From NCBI RefSeq assembly GCF_004102025.1, contig NZ_CP025228.1:2294001-2358000 (forward strand): a stretch of DNA of 64,000 bases, read 5' to 3'. Made by a program: the position numbers and the translations under genes. Below the pieces are notes generated by a model that did not search any database, was not told the origin of the DNA, and worked only from the letters and a program-made list of their open reading frames with translations. This DNA comes from Actinomyces qiguomingii. GTDB taxonomy: Bacteria > Actinomycetota > Actinomycetes > Actinomycetales > Actinomycetaceae. Of the stretch, positions 1 to 14,672 are shown piece after piece (the stretch's first letter is position 1; the number at the start of each line of letters is the position of its first letter).

Positions 1-1077
1 CGGAGTCACCACCTGCAGAATGGAGATGAATGAGGTCAGCCCTGCCATGGAGAAAGATGCGAAGAACAGCACGCCGAACAGGGCGCCGCCCGGCATCTCG
101 GAGATGACCGTAGGGAAGGTGATGAACGCCAGTCCGACCCCCTGGATGCCCTCAAGCTCGGCCACGGCCACACCCTCGACATGAGCCATGAATCCGAGCG
201 TGGCGAACACCCCGATCCCAGCCAGGATCTCGAAGGACGAGTTGGCGAAGGCTGCGGTGAAGCCGGTGCCCACAAGGTTGGAGCGGCGCTTGAGGTAGGA
301 GGCGTAGGTCAGCATGATGCCGAAGCCGATGGACAGGGAGAAGAAGATCTGTCCGAAGGCCGCCACCCACACGGTGTAGTCGGTCAGCCGGCTCCAGTCG
401 GGAGTGAACAGGGTGTTGAGCCCGTCTGTTGCGCCGGGCAAGAGGATCGCCCTGACCACCAGAACGATGAACATGACTACCAGCACGGGGAGGAAGACTC
501 TATTGGCTCGCTCCACGCCCCTGGACACTCCACGGGCGACCACGAAAATTCCGAAGGCCCACACCAGAGCCAGGGGGATTACCACTCCCAGGATGGGGAT
601 CGGCGAGTAAGCCGGTGTTGACGGATCCGCAAGGGTGGTCTGTCCGATGTAGTCGCTGAAGAATCCGGCGGCGTCATCACCCCACGCGGTGGTGAAGGAG
701 AACAGCGTGTAGCGCAGCGCCCAGGCGACGATCACCGCGTAGTAGGTCATGATGACGAAGCAGATGAAGACCTGCCACCAGCCAAGCCATTCGAACCGCT
801 TGGCGACACGCCGAAAGACTGCCGGGGCCGACCCGCGGAACCGGTGGCCCAACGCGTAGTCTAGGAAGAGCACGGGCAGTCCAGTGATCAGCAGAGCGAC
901 GATGTAGGGAACCATGAAGGCGCCGCCGCCGTTGTTGTAGGCCGTGCCGGGAAAGCGCCAGATATTGCCCAGACCGATCGCGGAGCCGATCGCGGCCATG
1001 AGAAATCCGAGTTGCCCGCTCCACTGCTCGCGCGGGGGCATCTGTGTGGCGGTTGAGGATCCGGGGCTCGATGGCAT
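1..1077 (-). CDS. Sodium-dependent transporter, NSS (neurotransmitter:sodium symporter) family, 3'-truncated by window edge
   Basis: The first 359 residues are visible and the C-terminus lies outside the window. The translation opens with WSGQLGFLMAAIGSAIGLGN followed by IWRFP (about residues 19-43), the hallmark of NSS/LeuT-fold transporters: the unwound TM1 that holds Na+ and substrate. Further hydrophobic segments continue to the edge, including GGGAFMVPYIVAL in TM2. It should be an inner-membrane Na+-coupled importer of an amino acid or related amine; the substrate cannot be read from sequence. The ATG at 1077 is the first start that keeps the whole TM1. It is divergent from deoD, with 336 bp between. 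Confidence 0.93.
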   Translation of the reverse strand, partial: MPSSPGSSTATQMPPREQWSGQLGFLMAAIGSAIGLGNIWRFPGTAYNNGGGAFMVPYIVALLITGLPVLFLDYALGHRFRGSAPAVFRRVAKRFEWLGWWQVFICFVIMTYYAVIVAWALRYTLFSFTTAWGDDAAGFFSDYIGQTTLADPSTPAYSPIPILGVVIPLALVWAFGIFVVARGVSRGVERANRVFLPVLVVMFIVLVVRAILLPGATDGLNTLFTPDWSRLTDYTVWVAAFGQIFFSLSIGFGIMLTYASYLKRRSNLVGTGFTAAFANSSFEILAGIGVFATLGFMAHVEGVAVAELEGIQGVGLAFITFPTVISEMPGGALFGVLFFASFSMAGLTSFISILQVVTP

Positions 1078-1413
1078 TAATGACCTTCCGGGTTGTCTGG
1101 AACCGGCGTGGCCGGTCGGCCGCGCGGTTGGCACAGCCCTAGAATCGCTAGGACGATAGTCGCAGCCGGAGGACTCGCCTACCACGTCCCGGCATGCGGA
1201 CGGCATCGGCCTGGGACCGGGCGATCCCCTTCCCTCCAGCGGTGCCAGCGGCAAGCGCAGCCCTCAGATGTCTCGTATGAGCACCCATCGGTCCACCCCG
1301 CACCACCATTGTTGTGGGATGTGCGACACTAGCATGTTGCGCTCGCCGGGGCGCTCGGCTCGCCGAGAACTCACGGCGACACAGCATGTGTACACACTAT
1401 TGAAAGGACAACC
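1078..1413. promoter_or_regulatory. Divergent intergenic region between the NSS transporter gene and deoD
   Basis: This 336-bp stretch carries no convincing gene; the small reading frames in it have no recognisable product. Just before deoD lies a 10-bp palindrome, TGTGTACACA (1387-1396). It is followed by AAAGGA, a good ribosome-binding site 6 nt before the deoD ATG. No clear -35/-10 pair could be assigned for either gene. The palindrome is a candidate operator, but no regulator can be named. Confidence 0.4.
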
Positions 1414-2130
1414 ATGGCCACACCCCACATTGCCGCCGAGCCCGGCGATTTCGCCCCCGCGGTTCTTATGCCCGGAGATCCGCGGCGCGCACAGCGCATC
1501 GCCGAGACCGTCATGGACGATGCCCGGCTGGTGACAGACGTACGCGGCATGCTCGGTTTCACCGGCACCGTCAACGGCAAACCGCTGTCTGTGATGGGAT
1601 CGGGCATGGGTCAGCCTTCCTTCTCCATTTATGCAACCGAGCTGTTCAATCTATACGGGGTGGAACGCATCATTCGGGTTGGCACGGCCGGAGGCATCGG
1701 CAAGCAGGTGCGTGTAGGCGACGTCGTGATTGCCACCGGTGCTCACACCGACTCGGCCATGAATCAGCTGCGCATCCCGGGTGTGAACTTCTCCGCCGTC
1801 GCGGACTTCCGTCTGGCCACTGCCGCCTACCGCGCGGGTGTCGAGGCAGGAATGGGTGAGCGGCTACACGCCGGCACCATCATCTCCCGGGACCACTTCT
1901 ACTTCACGCCCGATGGACAGACCGAGCGCCTGGCGCACTACGGCACCCTGTGCGTGGAGATGGAGGCGGCTGCCCTGTACGGCGTAGCAGCCGAGTTCGG
2001 TAAGCAGGCGTTGGCGGTGCTGACAATCTCTGATCACCTACTCGACCACTCCGCGGACATGAGCTCCACCGAACGGGAGACCCGTTTCCAAGACTCTCTC
2101 GCACTGGCCTTGGCCGCGGCGCTGAGCTGA
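1414..2130 (+). CDS. deoD: Purine-nucleoside phosphorylase, DeoD type
   Basis: The 238-residue protein has the usual DeoD length. Such enzymes cleave purine (deoxy)ribonucleosides with phosphate to base plus (deoxy)ribose-1-phosphate in nucleoside salvage, normally as cytoplasmic hexamers. Visible family features are MPGDPRRAQRIAE near residue 19, the phosphate loop RVGTAGGIG near residue 88, the nucleoside-binding stretch VEMEAAALYG, and the catalytic-acid region ISDHLLDHS near residue 208. The ATG is well placed behind AAAGGA. A hairpin follows the stop codon directly, so the gene appears monocistronic. Confidence 0.95.
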   Translation: MATPHIAAEPGDFAPAVLMPGDPRRAQRIAETVMDDARLVTDVRGMLGFTGTVNGKPLSVMGSGMGQPSFSIYATELFNLYGVERIIRVGTAGGIGKQVRVGDVVIATGAHTDSAMNQLRIPGVNFSAVADFRLATAAYRAGVEAGMGERLHAGTIISRDHFYFTPDGQTERLAHYGTLCVEMEAAALYGVAAEFGKQALAVLTISDHLLDHSADMSSTERETRFQDSLALALAAALS

Positions 2131-2153
2131 CTATCGCCGTCCATCGGCGGTAG
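2131..2153 (+). terminator. Hairpin immediately after deoD
   Basis: CTATCGCCG pairs with CGGCGGTAG (9 pairs including one G-U) across a 5-nt loop, starting at the first base after the deoD stop codon. There is no T-tract, which is common for high-GC actinobacterial terminators. Its role is inferred from position. Confidence 0.5.
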
Positions 2154-2199
2154 TCTGCGCTGGCCCACGCGTGCCGTCACAGGCCGATCCGGACGACGG

Positions 2200-2243
2200 C
2201 CCGGCCTCCGCCTATCGGTGTGTCTCGACCGGCGGAGGCCGGG
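2200..2243. terminator. 13-bp inverted repeat between convergent genes (candidate bidirectional terminator)
   Basis: CCCGGCCTCCGCC (2200-2212) is the exact reverse complement of GGCGGAGGCCGGG (2231-2243), with an 18-nt loop. It lies between the 3' ends of deoD (plus) and the NifX-like gene (minus), where a shared terminator is expected. It has no T-tract on either strand. Confidence 0.55.
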
Positions 2244-2281
2244 TGTTGCCTTGGGAGGGGCGTGGGCCGCCTGACCGCCGT

Positions 2282-2764
2282 TCAGTGGGGTGATTTCCGG
2301 GCCGCCTCCGCGCTGGCCAGCGCCAGTGAAACGGCCTGGCGGGCCGCGCCGCCAGGAACTGTCAGAAGACGGATGCCCATGCGGTCCACTACTCGCCGCA
2401 TGCCAACACCCATGTGCTCGGCGACTATGGTGTCAACGCGATGGTCATTCAGGAACCTGACGATTCGGGCGTGATGGGATCCCGGTGTTCCGGCATCGTG
2501 AGCGGCGTCCCAACCCACCGCGTACTCCCGCCAGGTGGTCACGATGCCGTCCACGACCGTGGCGACGGCAACCCGCGGCGCTCGCCCGAACCGGGGCTCC
2601 ATGTCACCGTGCTCAGTAACGGGGATCAGGACTGTGGTCGCGGCACCGGAGGCCGGCTCAATGCTTGCCAGATTCACGGTATCCACCGTAACCCTGCGGA
2701 CCTGCCGTACACGAACCGCCGCTAAGGACGTCGGCATAGACAAAGCAGTACGGATACGGCTCAC
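2282..2764 (-). CDS. NifX/NifB-C-terminal-like (dinitrogenase iron-molybdenum cofactor fold) protein
   Basis: This 160-residue protein has a C-terminal domain from about residue 43 (TVLIPVTEHGDMEPRFGRAP) that matches the pattern of the dinitrogenase Fe-Mo cofactor / NifX-like fold, including VDTIVAEHMGVGMRRVV. Members bind metal clusters or act as accessory proteins; outside nitrogen fixers the role is unknown. No other nif-type gene is nearby, so a link to nitrogen fixation is not supported. The first 40 residues have no recognisable domain, and an internal start is possible. The GTG start overlaps the ppgK stop codon as GTGA, implying translational coupling. Confidence 0.7.
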   Translation of the reverse strand: MSRIRTALSMPTSLAAVRVRQVRRVTVDTVNLASIEPASGAATTVLIPVTEHGDMEPRFGRAPRVAVATVVDGIVTTWREYAVGWDAAHDAGTPGSHHARIVRFLNDHRVDTIVAEHMGVGMRRVVDRMGIRLLTVPGGAARQAVSLALASAEAARKSPH

Positions 2765-3516
2765 TCGCTTTGGCGCCGTGCGGCCTGATATGCCGCGCCG
2801 ACGATGCCTGCCGTGTTCAGCAGTTGCGCCGGGACGATCGGAGTCTTGAGAGTGAGCCTTGGAAGGAACTTCTCGTGTTTCTTAGACACTCCCCCACCGA
2901 CGACGAACAGGTCAGGTGAGAACAACATTTCGACATGCGAGTAGTAGCGCTGGAGCCGCTTGGCCCACTTCTTCCAGGACAGGTCCTGGAGCTCCTTCTG
3001 TCCGGAGGACGCCCGCTTCTCTGCGTCGTAGCCGTCGATCTCCAGGTGTCCGAGCTCGGTGTTCGGCACCAGGTTGCCGTCAACGATGATGGCGGAGCCG
3101 ATGCCCGTACCTAGCGTCGTCACGATCACCGTCCCCTTAACGCCCTTCGCAGCGCCAAACGCCACCTCCGCCATACCGGCGGCATCCGCGTCGTTGAGCG
3201 CAGTGACCGACCGTCCCAGACGATCCTGCATGAGCTCGTTCAGATCAACTCCCACCCAGGATTCATCCAGATTGGCCATGAACGGGACCTTACCGTGCAC
3301 GATCGGAGCCGGCAGGGCTATACCCACCGGCACATTGTCGCTGATACCCAGGCCGTCGAGCACCTGCTTGCACACCTCCGCCACAGCCTGCGGCGTGGAG
3401 GGCTGCGGAGTCACGATCCTAATGCGGTCACCAATGAACTCGCCTGTGTCAAGGTCGACCCGGGCGCCTTTGATCCCCGAGCCACCGATGTCGATCCCGC
3501 ATGCCACCGAAGTCAT
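2761..3516 (-). CDS. ppgK: Polyphosphate glucokinase (ROK family)
   Basis: The 251-residue ROK kinase has the usual size for actinobacterial polyphosphate/ATP glucokinases, which phosphorylate glucose to glucose-6-phosphate in the cytoplasm. Motifs seen are the phosphate-1 loop DIGGSGIKGA (residues 9-18), the sugar/catalytic region NDADAAG near residue 107, LGTGIGSA near residue 136, and the PPGK-typical LVPNTELGHLEIDG. It overlaps the NifX-like gene by 4 nt. It lies just downstream of the 5S rRNA on the same strand, with about 90 nt between and no clear terminator. Confidence 0.93.
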   Translation of the reverse strand: MTSVACGIDIGGSGIKGARVDLDTGEFIGDRIRIVTPQPSTPQAVAEVCKQVLDGLGISDNVPVGIALPAPIVHGKVPFMANLDESWVGVDLNELMQDRLGRSVTALNDADAAGMAEVAFGAAKGVKGTVIVTTLGTGIGSAIIVDGNLVPNTELGHLEIDGYDAEKRASSGQKELQDLSWKKWAKRLQRYYSHVEMLFSPDLFVVGGGVSKKHEKFLPRLTLKTPIVPAQLLNTAGIVGAAYQAARRQSE

Positions 3517-3608
3517 CGCTATCTCCCTCGAAGTCCAGTTCGGTACGTCGGTGAGCAGGATAACCCATCTGGTGTTGGTTGGGTGTTGGGTTGTGGGTGG
3601 GTGTGTGG

Positions 3609-3729
3609 TGCCGGCGGTGTCTTACTCTCCCGCCCGCCTGTGGGGGGCAGTACCATCAGCGCTGGGGGGCTTAGCTTCCGGGTTCGGTATGGGATCCGGG
3701 CGTTGCTTCCCCGCTATGACCACCGGCAC
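3609..3729 (-). rRNA. rrf: 5S ribosomal RNA
   Basis: Read on the minus strand, the segment begins with GGTGCCGGTGGTCATAGC and ends with GACACCGCCGGCACC; these pair as helix I. It contains the conserved loop CCCATACCGAACCCGGAAG. Ends are accurate to a few bases. It is the last gene of the rRNA operon. Confidence 0.93.
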
Positions 3730-4074
3730 CACGCATCCGCCAACAACCCCTGACCCTTGGGTGGGGTGTGGTGGTGGCTGGTGTGCTGGCTGGGTTGTGA
3801 ACCGTACAGCGGATGCGCCCAACCACCCCGCCTTGTTTTGTTTCGGGGGGGTGGTTGCCTGCCACCAGGGCGTTGGCACTATTGTGGTGCGGGCCCCTAG
3901 TGGTGTGGGGTTTGTCATTGTGCGTGTTTGCCGGGGATGCTTCCCCGGTTTGTTGATCTGTTGTTGGTGGTGTCGTGCTCGGGTGTGGTTACCCAACGGC
4001 GCTACCTGCTTGCTTGCCCACCTGCTTGATTGTGGTGGGTGCTTGCCCACCTGCTTTGTTGTGGTGGGTGCTTG
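3730..4074 (-). other. 23S-5S rRNA spacer
   Basis: No tRNA or coding region is visible in this 345-bp spacer. It contains a 24-nt segment (3793-3816) complementary to a segment of the 16S-23S spacer (7399-7422), and a 29-bp tandem duplication abutting the 23S 3' end (listed separately). Confidence 0.7.
4017..4074. repeat. 29-bp tandem duplication next to the 23S rRNA 3' end
   Basis: Two adjacent 29-nt units (4017-4045 and 4046-4074) differ at two bases; each starts with CCCACCTGCTT and ends with GTGGTGGGTGCTTG. The second unit touches the mature 23S end. It is probably a slippage duplication in the spacer. Confidence 0.75.
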
Positions 4075-9231
<5,157 letters not shown>

Positions 9232-9290
9232 AAACAAAAAACCAAACAAAGAAACCAACAAAAAAACACCAACCAAACAAACAAACACGA

Positions 9291-9315
9291 CACACTATCG
9301 AGATCCCAAACAACA
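9291..9315 (-). promoter_or_regulatory. Conserved rRNA leader element (boxA-like)
   Basis: On the minus strand this reads TGTTGTTTGGGATCTCGATA then GTGTG, about 60 nt before the 16S gene. It closely resembles the TGTTTGAGAACTCAATAG-type leader element found before actinobacterial 16S genes and assigned to antitermination or processing. A G/T-rich tract follows up to the 16S start. Confidence 0.55.
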
Positions 9316-9376
9316 CACCCACCGAGTATCCACGGAGCCCTAAGGCAACCCGCCTCTTCTCGGAAGCGCCGGATGA

Positions 9377-9405
9377 ACTTTAGCGGGTTGCACGAGCCGG
9401 GTCAA
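9377..9405 (-). promoter_or_regulatory. rRNA operon proximal promoter
   Basis: On the minus strand TTGACC (9405-9400) and TAAAGT (9382-9377) are separated by exactly 17 nt, a near-consensus sigma-70-type promoter about 150 nt upstream of 16S. Confidence 0.75.
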
Positions 9406-9499
9406 ACCGGAGATCCGTGATCCCCGTCTCGCTGAGCAGCCCTTTTCAGTTTCCGGTTCCGCCTTCCGCGAGTCACCCCTCGGCCGGCGGCGAGTGAAG

Positions 9500-9528
9500 A
9501 ATTTACGCAGCCGGCGGCCGAGGGTCAA
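9500..9528 (-). promoter_or_regulatory. rRNA operon distal promoter
   Basis: On the minus strand TTGACC (9528-9523) and TAAATT (9505-9500) are again 17 nt apart, 123 bp upstream of the proximal promoter and with the identical -35. A near-perfect 14-bp inverted repeat (9478-9491 with 9510-9523) overlaps the spacer and could serve as the tyrS terminator or a regulator site. Confidence 0.7.
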
Positions 9529-9575
9529 ACCGGCGGGCGGTGACAACAGCCACAGTCAGGAGGAAAGGCCTGATC

Positions 9576-10856
9576 TCAGGCGCATCGCGCTACCGCGAGA
9601 TTGCGTCGCCCCTTGCGCACCAGCACCACACCGCCGGCGAGCAGCTGTTCTGGTGTCACCGGCGCATCCTCATCGGTGACCTTGACGTTGTTCAGGTAGG
9701 CACCGCCCGCGGCCACCGTCTTGCGCGCCGCATTACGCCCCTTCTCCAGCCCTGCGGCGACTAGGAGGTCCACGATCGTCGAGCTGCCCACCGCAAGGGG
9801 GGCAGCAGGCAGGTCCGCGGTGGCGGCGGCAAGCGTCGCCTCATCGAGCTCGTTCAGCTCCCCCCTTCCCCACAGTGCTGTAGTCGCCGCCTCAGCCTGT
9901 GCGGTTGCCTCTGAGCCATGGACCCAGGTGGTGACCTCGTGCGCCAGAACCCGCTGGGCCTGGCGTGCCTTCGGATTGGTCGCCACGCTCTGCTCCAGTC
10001 GCTCGATCTCCTCACGCCGCAGGAAGGTGAAGACCTTGAGGAAGCGAATAACGTCCGTGTCCTCCACTTGGAGCCAGAACTGGTAGAAGGCATAGGGACT
10101 TAGCATGTCCGGGTTGAGCCAGATGGCCCCGCCCTCGCTCTTGCCGAACTTGGTCCCGTCGGCCTTGGTGATCAGCGGGTTGGTCATGACGTGCACCGAG
10201 TCGCCCTCGACCTTGTGGATCAGGTCCATGCCACCCACCAGGTTGCCCCACTGGTCGTTACCACCGACCTCCAGCGTGCAGCCGTAGCGGCGGTAGAGCT
10301 CCAGGTAGTCGTTGGCCTGGAGGATCTGGTAGCTGAACTCCGTGAAGGAGATGCCCTCCTCGCTGGCCAGGCGGCGCGCCACGATGTCCTTGGACAGCAT
10401 GGTCCCCATGCGGAAGTGCTTGCCGAGGTCCCGCAGGAAGTCGATCGCACTCAGCCCAGCGGTCCAGTCCAGGTTGTTGACGATGCGGGCCGGGTTGTCG
10501 CCGTCGAAGTCGAGCAGGTGCTCAAGCTGCTTCCGCAATCCCTGCGCCCATTCGGCGACCACTTCCTTGGTGTTGAGAGTCCGCTCCCCCTTGGCCCGCG
10601 GGTCTCCGATGAGCCCGGTGGCGCCACCCACCAGCGCCAGCGGATGATGGCCGGCCAGCTGCAGGTGGCGCATGACCTTGACCGCTACCAGGTGACCGTG
10701 GTGCAGGGAGGGCGCGGTCGGATCGAAGCCGCAATAGAAGGTGATCGGCCCGGCGTTCAGCGCTGCCCGCAGCGCATCGATGTCGGTGTGCTGGGCGATC
10801 AGACCCCGCCACTGCAACTCGTCCAGGATGTCGGTCACGGTCCTGTGCCTTCCCAT
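9576..10856 (-). CDS. tyrS: Tyrosine--tRNA ligase
   Basis: The protein of 426 residues charges tRNA-Tyr in the cytoplasm. It has a class I core with the HIGH-type motif HHGHL near residue 52, the TyrRS-specific [18 protein letters not shown] for tyrosine and tRNA recognition, the KMSKS-type loop KFGKS, and a C-terminal S4-like domain ending ...[19 protein letters not shown]. An in-frame GTG at 10871 would add five residues. The ATG at 10856 is preferred because GGGAGA lies just upstream and [11 protein letters not shown] matches the usual family N-terminus. It ends upstream of the rRNA promoters. Confidence 0.96.
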   Translation of the reverse strand: MGRHRTVTDILDELQWRGLIAQHTDIDALRAALNAGPITFYCGFDPTAPSLHHGHLVAVKVMRHLQLAGHHPLALVGGATGLIGDPRAKGERTLNTKEVVAEWAQGLRKQLEHLLDFDGDNPARIVNNLDWTAGLSAIDFLRDLGKHFRMGTMLSKDIVARRLASEEGISFTEFSYQILQANDYLELYRRYGCTLEVGGNDQWGNLVGGMDLIHKVEGDSVHVMTNPLITKADGTKFGKSEGGAIWLNPDMLSPYAFYQFWLQVEDTDVIRFLKVFTFLRREEIERLEQSVATNPKARQAQRVLAHEVTTWVHGSEATAQAEAATTALWGRGELNELDEATLAAATADLPAAPLAVGSSTIVDLLVAAGLEKGRNAARKTVAAGGAYLNNVKVTDEDAPVTPEQLLAGGVVLVRKGRRNLAVARCA

Positions 10857-11019
10857 GTTTTCTCCCGGCACATGCGGGCCGGGGCCGGGGCGGTTGCCCG
10901 GCGCGGGCTAGTCTGCCACGGCTGTGCCGCATACCAGACGAAGTGTCAGAAGAACGGGCATCCACCCTCATCCATGGCAGACCGAGACCCGCCCCCTTCT
11001 CCCCGCACCGACGCAGCGG

Positions 11020-11685
11020 CTACCGGGAATGCGGTCCGCCTATGCCGATCATGGGGCCGTAGGACTCCCAGCCGCCGGCAGCCCGGGCGCGCTTGCCGGC
11101 TTCGATAATCAGTCCGTGGAGGTCGACGAGCTCCCCGTGGCTGAGTCCTTCGGCATCGATGTCGGCCTCAAGCGCCCGCCGAGTGGTCTCGTAGTCACGG
11201 CCGACGGCGTAGCCGGCCTGCCGTAGCAGACGCCGCCCGTAGGCGTCGAAGATGAAACGGCGCCGGCCATAGACCATCAGCGCCGCCACATCAGCACTTT
11301 CCGGCCCAATACCGGGCAAGGACAGCAGCGCGGCGCGCAGGGCGTCGTCGCCCAGCTTCACAGCTGCCCTCCCGTCCGCGGACAGCATCCAAGCGGCGAA
11401 GGCGCGCAGCGAACGCGACTTGGCCCGCATGAAGCCGGCCGGGCGAATCAGCGCGGTCAGTTCCGCGTCGGTCAGGCGCAGCAGTTCCTCCGCTTCGAAA
11501 TCGGTGGCCTCCCGAAGCAGCGCCAGGGCACGCTCGACATTCGTCCAGGACGTGTTCTGCACCAGCACGATCCCGCACACGTACTCGAAGGGGGTCTGCG
11601 CGGGCCATACCGGAGTCTCCCCCAGCGCGGCGTGCAGGAGCGTCAGTAGGTCGCGCACCGGCAGCGGGCGAAGGTCGCCGGTCAT
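11020..11685 (-). CDS. HhH-GPD DNA glycosylase, MagIII/endonuclease III-like
   Basis: This 221-residue protein has the helix-hairpin-helix signature LPGIGPESADVAALMVYG near residue 128, followed by FDAYGRRLL, whose Asp is the expected catalytic residue. The position of the endonuclease III catalytic Lys (GVGRKTA in that family) is GPESA here, and no C-terminal [4Fe-4S] cysteines are present. GxxESAD is typical of the 3-methyladenine glycosylase III (MagIII) group, so a monofunctional alkyl-base glycosylase is likely. Its ATG overlaps the methyltransferase stop codon as ATGA, and a second 3-methyladenine glycosylase gene lies two genes upstream. Confidence 0.82.
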   Translation of the reverse strand: MTGDLRPLPVRDLLTLLHAALGETPVWPAQTPFEYVCGIVLVQNTSWTNVERALALLREATDFEAEELLRLTDAELTALIRPAGFMRAKSRSLRAFAAWMLSADGRAAVKLGDDALRAALLSLPGIGPESADVAALMVYGRRRFIFDAYGRRLLRQAGYAVGRDYETTRRALEADIDAEGLSHGELVDLHGLIIEAGKRARAAGGWESYGPMIGIGGPHSR

Positions 11686-12317
11686 CGCCCCGCCCCCATA
11701 GGGCGGTCCCAGACCAATGAGTAGCGCCAGTAGAAGCGACGGCGCACCTGGGCCCCTGGCAGTATCCGGGCGGCCGCCGCACGAATCTCCCGCAGTGACT
11801 CGCGGGCCGGGGCCGTGGGCACGCCGATATCCCGCCGTTCACCGTGCAGCAGGCTAGCGATCCGGATGGGCGCCACGCTCAGTGCGCTCAGCGCCCAGTC
11901 CGCGGCGGAGGCGTTGGCGGCCAGCCCGACGATCAGGAGCCGCCCTCCCGGAGCCACCAATGCGGCCAGGCGCTCCAACCCCGCCTCCAGCGGCAGGTGG
12001 TGCAGGACCGCCACACAGGTGACGGTGTCGAACTCTCCAAGGTCGTCTGTCGCGCCCGGCTCCAGCACGTCTGCCTGCCGCACATCGGCTCCGGGAAGTC
12101 CTGCCAGGCGTGCGCGGGCACGACTAGCAGCGTCGGGATCGTTCTCGATCCCGATGACCTGGTCGCATACGGCCGCGAGCCGTTCCAGGAGCAGCCCCTC
12201 GCCGCAGCCCACGTCCAGGGCGCGCCCGCCGCGGCGGGCGGCGTCCGTCACGAGTTCGTCGTGGAAGGCCGCATTGTGGTTCCAGTAGCGGGGGTATGTG
12301 GGAGGGAGGGTATTCAT
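11682..12317 (-). CDS. Class I SAM-dependent methyltransferase
   Basis: The 211-residue protein has the SAM-binding glycine motif ALDVGCGEGLLLERL near residue 33, an acidic motif II (IGIENDP), and TVTCVAVLHHLPLEAGLERL, typical of small-molecule methyltransferases. The substrate cannot be assigned. The N-terminus YPRYWNHNAAFHDELV resembles UbiE/Methyltransf_11-like proteins. It lies between two base-excision glycosylase genes with ATGA overlaps on both sides, so it is certainly co-translated with them; whether it acts in alkylation repair is unknown. Confidence 0.85.
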   Translation of the reverse strand: MNTLPPTYPRYWNHNAAFHDELVTDAARRGGRALDVGCGEGLLLERLAAVCDQVIGIENDPDAASRARARLAGLPGADVRQADVLEPGATDDLGEFDTVTCVAVLHHLPLEAGLERLAALVAPGGRLLIVGLAANASAADWALSALSVAPIRIASLLHGERRDIGVPTAPARESLREIRAAAARILPGAQVRRRFYWRYSLVWDRPMGAGR

Positions 12318-13024
12318 GGTCCGGTCCTTCCTCGGCGGCGCGGCCGGGCGGGCTTGTAGGGAGAGACCGTCGGCTCACCGTCGATCCAGAAGCGCCATGG
12401 GTAGACGACACCGTCACCGCCGGGTCCGGCCACGCCGGTGCGCGGGCCGGTGCGGATGCGCCCGGGCTCGGGCCCCGTCCCCTCTTCGGGCAGCGTCAGA
12501 GCCACGCGGGAGCCCGTCGGACCGAGCCGGACGCCGTCGTCCTCCCGGGTCAGACCGAGCGCCTGACATAGCCGGGCCGGACCACGCGCCAGATCGCGGT
12601 CGGTGCGGGCGGTGGGCCGACGCCGGCGCGCCAAGTCGAGTCCGTCCGTCACCTCGCCACCGCGCAGCAGTACGGCGCGTGAGACCCCGACTGGACCACA
12701 GACGATATTCGCGCAGAAATGCATGCCGTAGGTGAAGTAGACATAGACGGTGCCGGCGGCCGCGAACATGGAGGCGTTGCGGTCGGTGCGGCCGCGGTAG
12801 GCGTGGGAGCCCGGGTCGGCCTTGCCCCGATAGGCCTCTACCTCGGTCAGGCGCACCGACACCGCCCCCTGCGGGCAGCGCGTGGTCAGCACCGCTCCGA
12901 GCAGCCGCGGAGCCACGTCAACCGGGTCGCCGGCGAGCAACCGGGCAACGTCCGCGGGTACACCTGGCGCGCCTGCGGAGTCTTCACGGGGAGAATCCGT
13001 CCCCACCGCATCCGGCCACGTCAT
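12314..13024 (-). CDS. mpg: DNA-3-methyladenine glycosylase (AAG/MPG type)
   Basis: The 236-residue protein carries the full Mpg pattern: LTEVEAYRGKADPGSHAYRG with the catalytic Glu of EVEAY, then TDRNASMF, the substrate-pocket stretch VYVYFTYGMHFCANIV, and RAVLLRGGE. It excises 3-methyladenine and other alkylated purines. The C-terminal tail is Arg/Pro rich. It is the first gene of a three-gene coupled cassette and starts 13 nt after the argH stop codon on the same strand, so it may be read from the argH transcript. Confidence 0.93.
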   Translation of the reverse strand: MTWPDAVGTDSPREDSAGAPGVPADVARLLAGDPVDVAPRLLGAVLTTRCPQGAVSVRLTEVEAYRGKADPGSHAYRGRTDRNASMFAAAGTVYVYFTYGMHFCANIVCGPVGVSRAVLLRGGEVTDGLDLARRRRPTARTDRDLARGPARLCQALGLTREDDGVRLGPTGSRVALTLPEEGTGPEPGRIRTGPRTGVAGPGGDGVVYPWRFWIDGEPTVSPYKPARPRRRGRTGP

Positions 13025-13036
13025 GCGCGCCCGTCC

Positions 13037-14581
<1,545 letters not shown>

Positions 14582-14672
14582 TTAGGGTATTACGGCACCT
14601 GGCCCGATGCCCGGACGTAGGTGAGGAGGCCGGTCTCCGACCCGCCGCCGGGGTCGGGGCGGCTTCATAGGC

